Source of the DNA: Aquarana catesbeiana
Lineage: Eukaryota; Chordata; Amphibia; Anura; Ranidae
DNA length: 64,000 nt
NCBI RefSeq assembly: GCF_042186555.1
Contig: NC_133326.1
Location: forward strand, 441,490,147 to 441,554,146
Direction of reading: 5' to 3'
Both the position numbers and the translations under genes were made by a program. Shown in pieces: positions 57,371 through 64,000 of this stretch; position 1 is the stretch's first letter, and each line of letters opens with the position of its first letter. The notes beneath the pieces were generated by a model that saw nothing but the letters and a program-made list of their open reading frames with translations, was not told the origin of the DNA and searched no databases.

Positions 57371-58033
57371 TATTCCCTATATATAACACTGATATCTATA
57401 CACTGAGTGCACTGAGTGGCATTCAATGTACCAGATGTCAGTGTGCACTAGTGAATAGCACCTGCCACCTGGTAAATAGGCACAGCACAGGGCAAGAATG
57501 AAGTGGAACACTCAGCAGCATTGCTCTCTCGTTTACAACTCACATTATACACTAACTGGCAACTGCTCTCCTCTTTGTCATTATCACACTGACCTGCTGC
57601 TGCACACAAGGCAGGTCAGTGTGGGTTCCTTTGGGAAAGGGAAATTCTTCTCTCCAGATGACTTCGCTCAGCCTGTGCGGCGCGCTCTGCTGCCTCCAGC
57701 TTCTTTACCGGTCCCCCGCGGCAGTGACGAATGGCCCACCCCTCGGCTGAATTCCCCAGGGGGAGAGGTGGCCGGAGCGCCTGTCATTAAAATCATCCCC
57801 GAACGGCTGACGGCTCGCCTCTGAGCTGATGAATGATGCATCCTGGCCAGCTCTGCTTATATAGCCCCATCAACCAGAGGTAAAGGCTACACTTTACTGC
57901 TTCGGAAGGGGTATTTTTTTTCACATTATGCTGCGGGCACCTCCTGGGACAGACGGACTGAGCCGGCCCGGGCCCCCCCCACCACGGGGCCCTCGGACGG
58001 CGACCGACTGACTGAATGGTCAGTCCGCCCCTG
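57371..58033 (-). other. Right (5') end of the hAT element
   Basis: No gene. GC-rich from about 57640, ending in the terminal inverted repeat. It would hold the transposase promoter in the original element, now about 7 kb from the coding start because of later insertions. Confidence 0.5.
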
Positions 58034-58041
58034 GGTGTTCA
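58034..58041. repeat. hAT target duplication, right
   Basis: GGTGTTCA, identical to 47167-47174. L1 spacer sequence resumes after it. Confidence 0.92.
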
Positions 58042-58228
58042 GTAATATCTCCAGGGCAGAGGACTAAAGACAGATCAAGGTGCAAATAATTCGGGGGGGG
58101 GGGGGCATTCCAAATAGTTCCCATATGTTTTGGGTAATAAACTGGCGGGTAAACTGCAATCCTCGGCTGTGGCGTATGGGCAGGCGGTAAGAAAGCTCAA
58201 GAATCACAAAAATGTAAACCAAGTACCT

Positions 58229-59347
58229 TCAACCATTATTGGACTTATGGAAACGTTGAGCCTGTAGATCCCTCAACACCTGGGATCCTGGCTGGGAACG
58301 TTGAGAGGATTGTCGTGGAGGCCTGGATGGTCCCGGCCTGGAAGAGGAGGACGACGCATCCGTCTGGGACGTAGGGTGGTCCAACTGCAGATCCTGGAAA
58401 TGCCTTTTCAAATCAGCTGGGGAGGTAGCATGAAACTGGCGGCCCAAGTTGGAGAAAGACAGCTTAAAGGGAAATCCCCATCTTTACTTGATTTCGTAAG
58501 ACTGAAGAACTTGAAGATAGGGTTTAAGGCCTCGCCGTCTGGCTATAGTGACCGGAGATAGGTCAGCAAATAACTGAAGAGAGTTACCTTGAAAAGAGAG
58601 ATCATGTTGATTCTTGCAGCTTGCAAAAGTTTCTCTTTGGTACAGTAATTATGAAATTTAATGATGACATCTCTCGGAGGGCCATCTGAGGGTTTGGGTG
58701 CCAGGGACCTGTGAATACGATCGAATTTGAGCCTCTCCACTGGAATCTCGGGGGCCAATTCCTGAAAAAAAGCAGTGGCTGTGCCGTGTAGGTCAGTGAT
58801 AACCTCTGGGATACCACGTATGCGCAGGTTGTCCCTGCGGGCCCTATTCTCTGCGCCCTCCAATTTATCTTTTAGGGTCTCACTCTCGGCTGTCATTTTG
58901 TCAAAAAACCTCCTCCTCATGGCCCTCCAGCACCGTGGTAGCCAGGTCCATGCGTTGTTCTAGTTGATTGGTGTGGTGGCCTATCTCTTTAAGGCCCCTC
59001 ACCAGGTCTGAGGAGAGCTTGCGGGAGGCTGCGGTGATCTCATCCCTCACTGTGCAGCGAAACTTATCCAGCAAATTGTCCGGGTCCGTGGGGAGAGGAC
59101 TCCGCAGATCCGTGGGGAATTGGTGCATGCTGTCTGTCGGGGACGCCGGATCCTCAGCGGAAAGCTGGGTGGCGTCGTCCGACTCCGGAGGCTCAGGCGC
59201 CATCTTGGTCTTCCCCCTGCTAGGGCCTGAAGGGAGTCTATGGGGCTGCCGGCTTTTGGGCTTATTTTTCACAGATCGGTACATTACCGATCGCTTCCAG
59301 AGAAGATCCGGATCCCAGGGAGGTATGTGGGCTGTGTCCCCGCTCAT
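58229..59347 (-). pseudogene. L1 ORF1 (RNA-binding protein), copy 3
   Basis: From the ATG at 59347 (MSGDTAHIPPWDPDLLWKR) there is a basic and acidic N-terminus. A helical region follows with DEITAASRKLSSDLVRGLKE and HHTNQLEQRMDLATTVL. After a frame change near 58915 comes LKDKLEGAENRARRDNLRIR, the RRM-like core IRGIPEVITDL, FDRIHRSL and GPPRDVIIKFHNY. A second break near 58520 leads to the C-terminal domain (FPFKLSFSNLG-like segment, LKRHFQDLQLDH) and a Ser-rich tail. The order is typical of L1 ORF1, with two frameshifts. Confidence 0.83.
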
Positions 59348-59435
59348 TCTGTGCAGCAGCAGGCTGGTTCTTAGGTTCCGTCAGCGCGGAGCGGAGGAAT
59401 CAGGCAGCCAGCTCCGTCGCTCGCGCGCATGCGCC

Positions 59436-59452
59436 TTTTTTTGTCATTTTTC
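59436..59452. repeat. Target-site duplication of L1 copy 3, right
   Basis: TTTTTTTGTCATTTTTC, identical to 42065-42081. piggyBac copy 2 continues directly after it. Confidence 0.9.
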
Positions 59453-59994
59453 AATCACTTGTGACAAAAAAATATTCAATGGGCTCAACAAGCCTCTCAG
59501 CAATTTCATTGGGGTGTCTACTTTCCAAAATCGGGTCATTTGTGGGGGGTTGTACTGCCCTGCCATTTTAGCACCTCAAGAAATATATAAGTCATAAACC
59601 AAAAGCTGCGTAAATTCAATAAAATGTACCATAGTTTGTAGACGCTATAACTTTTGCGCAAACCAGTAAATATACACTTATTGACATTTTTTTTTTTACC
59701 AAAGACATGTGGCAGATTACATTTTGGCCTAAATGTATAACTAAAATTGAGTTTATTGGATTTTTCTTATAACAAAAATTTTCTTTTTCCGTTTATATCG
59801 CAAAAAATAAAAATCACAGAGGCAATCAAATACCATCAAAAGAAAGCAATATTTGTGGAAAAAAAAGGAAGCAAATTTTGTTTGGGTACAAAATGGCATG
59901 ACCGTGCAATTACCAGTTAAAGCAGCGCAGTGCCAAATTATAAAAAGTGCTCTGGTCATTGAGCAGCCTAATGTTCCGGGGCTGAAGTGGTTAA

Positions 59995-61843
59995 TAAGTC
60001 ACCGAGACCAGATCGCTTGCACCAAAGGGTCCTCGGGGAACTCAGTCAAGTAATTGCCAGACCATTGTTCCTAATTTTTACTGACAGTCTACTGACTGGA
60101 ATGGTACTAGCTGATTGGTGAAAAGTAGCACCAATATTTAAAAAAGCGCCAAAATACATCCCTGGGAGTTAGACCAGTTAGCCTAACATCAATAGTATGC
60201 AAGCTCTTGGAGGGGACGGTAAGGGACTATATACAAGATTTTAGTATTGAAAACGGTATCATTAGCAGTAGTCAGCAATGGATTTATGAAGAATCGTTTT
60301 TGCCAAACCAATCTATTAACCTTCTATGAGGAGGTGAGTTGCCATTTAGATAAGAGGAGGCCCGTAGACGTGGTGTATTTGGATTTTGCAAAAGCATTTG
60401 ACACAGTTCCCTATAAATGTTTACTGTACAAAGTAAGGTCCGTGGGCATGGACCAAAGGGTGAGTATGTGGATTGAAAACTGGCTACAAGGGCGAGTTCA
60501 GAGGGTAGTGATAAATGGGGAGTACTTGGAATGGTCAGGGGTGGAAAGTGGAGTCCCCCAGGGTTCTGTCCTGGGACCAATCCTATTTAATTTGTTCAAA
60601 AATGACCTGGAGGACAGTTCAATCTCTGTATTTGCAGACAATACTAAGCTAAGCAGGGCAATAACTTCTCTCCAGGATGTGGAAACCTTGCAAGTAGATC
60701 TGAACAAATTAATGGGTGTGGACAACTACGTTGCAAATGAGGTTTAATGTGGAAAAATGTAAAATAATGCATTTAGGTGGCAAAAATATGAATACAATCT
60801 ACTCCCTGGGGGAATCAAGGATGGAAAGGGACCTGGGGGTCTTAGTAGATGATAGGCTCAGTAATGGCATGCAATGCCAAGCTGCTGCTAACAAAGCAAA
60901 CAAAATATTGGCATGCATTAAAAAAAGGGATTAACTCAAGAGATAAAGCAGTAATTCTCCCACTCTACAAGACTCTGGTCCGGCCTCACCTGGAGTATGC
61001 TATCCAGTTCTGGGCACTAGTCCTCAGGAAGGATGTGCTGGAAATGGAGTGAGTACAGAGAAGGGCAACAAAACTAATAAAGGGACAGGAGGATATTAAT
61101 TATGAGGAAAGGTTACGAGCACTGAACTTATTCTCTCTGGAGAAGAAACGCTTGAGAGGGGATATGATTTCAATTTACAAATTCCATACTGGTGACTCCA
61201 CAATAGGAATAAAACTTTTCCACGGAAGGGAGTGTTTAATAAGATACATAGCTTTTCTTAAAATTAGAAGAAAAGAGGTTCAACCTTAACCTGCGTAGAG
61301 GGTTCTTTACTGTAAAGCCTCATACACACGATCGGACTTTGTACAAACGTTCCCGTGAATTTTTGTACAAAGGGCGTTGGCCGTAAACTAAGCATACACA
61401 CGGCAGGACTTTTTCAGCAACAAACACAAACGTAGTGACTTTTCAACGTACTGACGACACTTCAAAAAGAGGACGTTCAATTCTCTGGTGCCACCCTTTG
61501 GTCAACTTCTGTATTGTTGTCTGATCTTTTGCATTGGTTCTGAGCATGCGTGTTTGTAGTTTGTACAAAAGTCCGATGGTTTTGTGTACACACGATCGGA
61601 CTTTGCTCCATCTGACTTTTGTTGCCGGAAAGTTTGTCCGTTCGCACAGCCAACAAAAGTCCTATGAAAACCAAAAAAGTTTGTCCGATGGAGCGTACAC
61701 ACGGTCGGATATTGCCTTAAAACAGCTAATTTGCATGTTTGTTGTCAAAAAGTCCGATCATGTGTATGAGCCTTTAGAGCAGCAAGGATGTGGAATTCCC
61801 TTGCACAGGTGGTGGTTTCAGCGGGGAGCATCTATAGTTTCCA
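59995..61843 (+). pseudogene. CR1 ORF2, reverse transcriptase part
   Basis: It continues the CR1 after the piggyBac. Early frames are broken (60000-60240). The frame 60247-60747 holds the palm: DVVYLDFAKAFDTVPY (motif A, about 60380), VESGVPQGSVLGPILF (motif B, about 60560) and SVFADNTKLS (motif C, about 60635). The last shows FADN instead of the usual FADD, so the second catalytic Asp is lost. After more frame changes come MERDLGVLVDDRLSNGMQCQ, LPLYKTLVRPHLEYAIQFWA and the end TVRAARMWN, the last split by the MITE at 61315-61774. The alignment to CR1 stops near 61843. Confidence 0.87.
61315..61774. mobile_element. Tc1/mariner-style MITE in CR1
   Basis: The ends are AAGCCTCATACACACGATCG and, reversed, AAGGCTCATACACATGATCG, flanked by TA (61313-61314 and 61775-61776). 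The CR1 reads straight across when it is removed: CTTTACTGTA joins GAGCAGCAAGGATGTGG, matching the unbroken CR1 at 55560-55590 reversed. Several internal pieces (GTCCGATGG, CACACGATCGGACTTTG) repeat near both ends. 460 bp, non-coding. Confidence 0.85.
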
Positions 61844-62044
61844 CTGCCGGTGTCAGGGCTGGGCTCTCAGCCCTTCCTTCTCTGTGCTCAGGTTGCTCAG
61901 CTGTCGGTTATTTGCCAGTACTCCACAGTGGCTCACCTGTTGATCATCTCCTGCTTGTCAGTCAAGCCCATAGCCAGCTCCTTCTGGTTATTTAAACTGC
62001 CTGGTTCAGTTTAATCAATTGCCTTCGCCTTGGTCAACATATCT
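61844..62044. repeat. Unclassified repeat following the CR1
   Basis: Starts GCCGGTGTCAGGGCTGGGC, where CR1 similarity stops. I recall similar starts in frog repeats but cannot name it. No gene. Confidence 0.3.
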
Positions 62045-62450
62045 AGTAGGGATGAGCTTGATGTTCGAGTCGAACGTAAGTTTGACTTGAACATCGGCTT
62101 CGCCAAATGGCAAACATTATGGGGCATTTGCGGGAAATTTGAGAGCCACGGAACGCCCCATAATGCACTGCGAGATGGCAGTGCGATGCTGTATGATGAT
62201 TGGCCAAAGCATGCACCTGACCTGCATGCTTTGGCCAATCACAGCACGCTCTGCTGAGAGAGCCATAATTGGCCAAAGGCAGGGTGCCTTTGCCCAATCA
62301 TGGCTCACGGGGACTAAGTCCACGCCCCACACTATATAAGGCTGCTTACATAGCGGCCGTGTGTAGTGTTGTTGGTGTGGACGGGGAGATAGCTTGAGTT
62401 AGATTAAGCAGGCAGATTATTTAGTTAGTGGCAGTGTATTTGATATATAT
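62045..62450 (+). repeat. Repeat with a promoter-like segment
   Basis: Begins near TAGGGATGAGCTTGATGTTC and has paired segments GATTGGCCAAAGCATGCA and TGCATGCTTTGGCCAATC, an inverted pair around 62198-62238. CACACTATATAAGGC lies near 62328, a good TATA context. No gene follows that I can recognise. Confidence 0.45.
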
Positions 62451-62454
62451 ATAT

Positions 62455-62640
62455 CTCTATACAGGATTTATATAGCGCCGACAGTTTAAAAATAATGGCA
62501 GACTTTACAGTTACATTACAATTTGGTACAAGACGAATCAGAGGGCCCTGCTCATTAGAGCCTACAATCTAAAAAGGGAGGGTGAATTGATACAAAAGGT
62601 AGTAGCTGTGGGGGATAAACTGATAGAGGAAGTAAAACCG
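62455..62640. repeat. SINE-like dispersed repeat
   Basis: Contains GATTTATATAGCGCCGACAG and CAGAGGGCCCTGCTCATTAG, then GAGCCTACAATCTAAAAAGG. From memory this is a widespread vertebrate repeat in frogs and fish. I cannot place it in a named family. Confidence 0.45.
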
Positions 62641-62665
62641 TGTATTAGAAGCAGGATAGGCTTCT

Positions 62666-63569
62666 TTAACCACTTACTGCCCGGCCTATAGCAGATTGAC
62701 AGCCGGGAAGTGATTCTGTTATCCTGACTGGGCGTCATATGAGGTCCAGCAGGATACCATGCTGGCGCGCGAGTGCGGCGTGTCAGTCTGACACCCCACA
62801 TCTCCGATCATGATAAGAAGCCTCTGTCAGAGGCTTCTTACCACGTGATCAGCTGTGACCAATCACAGCTGATCACAGTGTGAACCAGGAAGTGCCGGTA
62901 AATGACATTCCTCGGTTCGCGCTGACAGGGAGAGCCGATCGTAGCTGATCGGCGGCTCTCCCTGTCAGGGGGGGTCTGTGCTGATAATCAGCACACTGAT
63001 TATCAGCACAGCCCCCTCAAATGTGCAAAAAAACACTACCAATCAGTGCCCAGCATTCCCCCAATAAAAAACCCTTCAAGTGCCAATCAAAGCCCACCAC
63101 AGTGCCAATCAGTGCCCAGCAGTAACACATCAGTGCTGCCCATCAGTGCCACCTGTCAGTGCTCATCACAGCCGCCTGTCAGTGCCCATCAGTGCCGCAT
63201 ATCAGTGCCCATCACTTCTACATATCAGTGCCACCTTATCACTGCCAACTCATCAGTGCCGCCTCATCAGTGCCCTTCAGTGCCCGTTGGTGAAGGGGAA
63301 AACAAAATTTTATGACAAAAACTAAGAAAAACTTTTTTTTTTTTCAAAAATGTTGGTCTTTTTTAGTTTGCTTATCAAAAAATAAAAACCGCAGAGGTGA
63401 TCAAATACCACCAAAAGAAAGCTCTATCTGTGGGAAGAAAATTATAAAAATTTTGTTTGGGTACAGTGTTACATGACTGTGCAATTGTCATTCAAAGTGT
63501 GACAGCGCTGAAAGCTGAAAATTGTCCTGGGCAGGGAGGGGCGAAAGTGCCTGGTATTAAAGTGGTTAA
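62666..63569. mobile_element. Non-autonomous TTAA element
   Basis: The ends are TTAACCACTTACTGCCCGG at 62666 and TAAAGTGGTTAA at 63569. About 904 bp, non-coding. It contains hairpin-forming segments at 62800-62870 (GAAGCCTCTGTCAGAGGCTTC and GTGATCAGCTGTGA with its complement) and a small minisatellite. Confidence 0.78.
63040..63290. repeat. CATCAGTGCC minisatellite
   Basis: Irregular tandem units around CATCAGTGCC with spacing of 10 to 20 bases, inside the TTAA element. The plus-strand frames here (HQC, PVSA repeats) are artefacts. Confidence 0.8.
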
Positions 63570-64000
63570 AGAGATATTTTCGGCGGTGTACAGTATATTA
63601 ATAAACTATATATGCTAAAATAAAAACTCACGCTGAATGGTGAAAAAAGTGTAAAAATAAAACTAAAGCAGCTGCCACACACAAAGTGCTACTCACTAGA
63701 AATATAAATATAAAAAATGCGGCAGTCACAAAATATGCAAGACTAAGTGTAAATATGTGCAGATATAAATAAACAAAACAAGATTCATATAAAAAAAAGT
63801 CCAAAAATATTATAAGTGTTCTAATCCACAACAGAGAAAAAACTTTGGAAGTGCAGTGAACCACAGATGCTCCAGAACTTTTCAGGTGCAAATCAACACC
63901 CCCACATGTGTCCCCCCTCGCCAAATGGCGATGACCCCCAGCTTTGCAGTCTGGGGATCGCTTCACACTTATATGATGGTGTCCAGAGAAATTCAGGGGT
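63570..64000. repeat. Unclassified AT-rich repeat
   Basis: AT-rich sequence with ATATAAATATAAA and then ACACCCCCACATGTGTCCCC near 63896-63915. It looks like a dispersed frog repeat but I see no ends. The 112-codon minus frame is hydrophobic low complexity without motifs. Confidence 0.35.

Larger units (their letters stand above)
47175..58033 (-). mobile_element. hAT transposon with intact transposase, 10.9 kb
   Basis: The inverted ends are CAGGGGCGGACTGAC at 47175 and, reversed, the same 15 bases at 58033. An exact 8-bp target duplication flanks them. The transposase lies on the minus strand. The unusual length comes from material between the transposase start and the right end: a TTAA element (50316-51480), a hAT MITE (51967-52787), a TTAA fragment, a 31-bp minisatellite (53696-57001) holding a CR1, and another MITE (57042-57370). 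It interrupts L1 copy 3. The right end is GC-rich (57640-58020) and may hold the promoter. Confidence 0.93.
42082..59435 (-). mobile_element. L1-type LINE, copy 3, full length, split by a hAT element
   Basis: It lies on the minus strand. The 5' end is GC-rich at 59435 (GGCGCATGCGCGCGAGCG) and ORF1 starts at 59347. ORF2 runs from 46366 to about 42660, and the 3' end is AATAAAACCCTTTGTACAA at 42082. A perfect 17-bp target duplication flanks it. Without the hAT (47175-58033) and its 8-bp duplicate it measures about 6.5 kb, a full-length L1. The first nick would fall at TTTTTC/AATC, close to the T-rich/A site preferred by L1 endonucleases. It sits in the subterminal part of piggyBac copy 2. Confidence 0.9.
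36579..59994 (+). mobile_element. piggyBac-like transposon, copy 2, carrying a nested L1
   Basis: TTAA stands at 36579-36582 and 59991-59994. The left end reads TTAACCGGTTCCGGACC. The right end, reversed, reads TTAACCACTTCAGCCCCGG, identical to the left end of copy 1. Transposase relic at 37657-39296 on the plus strand. The span is 23.4 kb, but without the L1 it is about 6.0 kb, near the size of copy 1 (6.8 kb, partly due to 2601-3235). It interrupts the CR1 at one TTAA. Sequence on both sides of the L1 (up to 42064 and from 59453) lines up with copy 1 reversed, which proves the two halves are one element. Confidence 0.88.
34182..61843 (+). mobile_element. Near full-length CR1 LINE split by a nest of insertions
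   Basis: The CR1 has ORF1 (34218-35137), the ORF2 endonuclease (35322 onward), then a break at TTAA (36579), with the reverse transcriptase resuming at 59995. At the break, AACTTAACATTAA joins TAAGTCACCGAGACCAGA, the normal CR1 course. The 3' coding end is split again by a TA-flanked MITE (61315-61774) and continues to about 61843, where it changes into unrelated sequence. Without the insertions it is about 3.8 kb, near the usual CR1 length. All frames are broken. Confidence 0.88.

Noticed and set aside
63046..63325. Small Cys/Ser-rich proteins (HQC repeats)
   Set aside because: They arise from the CATCAGTGCC array; two frames give similar repeats.

Overview
This is vertebrate repeat DNA, most likely from an amphibian with a large genome. 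The families present (CR1 and L1 LINEs, long piggyBac elements, hAT elements, LTR elements, many short TTAA-ended elements beginning TTAACCACTT) and several dispersed repeats look like those of true frogs (Ranidae). That assignment rests on recognition, not on a search. I see no convincing host gene, no structural RNA gene and nothing bacterial. Nearly every long reading frame belongs to a transposable element, and most are broken.

Layout. 1-1038: nothing recognised. 1039-10144: a chain of TTAA elements, a 6.8 kb piggyBac with a broken minus-strand transposase followed by three non-autonomous elements, neighbours sharing or nearly sharing TTAA sites. 10145-11989: short repeat pieces, a CR1 fragment and a hAT-like element with a 22-bp minisatellite. 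11990-17845: L1 copy 1 (minus). 17850-20840: a CR1 3' end split by a 2.65 kb piggyBac (18059-20711). 20841-28580: dispersed repeat, an L1 3' end, then L1 copy 2 (minus) with an intact ORF1. 28580-29164: small repeats. 29165-32384: a very young LTR retrotransposon (two 645-bp LTRs differing at 2 positions, 5-bp target duplication) with one intact 633-codon frame and no pol. It sits in the LTR of an older relative that ends at 34181.

34182-61843 is one nested structure. A near full-length CR1 (plus strand) is split at a TTAA by piggyBac copy 2 (36579-59994). That is split by L1 copy 3 (42082-59435, 17-bp duplication). That is split by a hAT element (47175-58033, 8-bp duplication GGTGTTCA) with an intact transposase frame of 917 codons. 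The hAT contains further elements and a 31-bp minisatellite, which is itself interrupted by another CR1 (55367-56111). CR1 is thus both the outermost and the innermost layer.

61844-64000 holds further dispersed repeats, including a TTAA element with a small CAGTGCC-rich array. The elements do not form a pathway. The order of insertion can be read directly from the junctions. The two frames most likely to be still meaningful are the hAT transposase and the LTR-element protein, with the L1 copy 2 ORF1 third.
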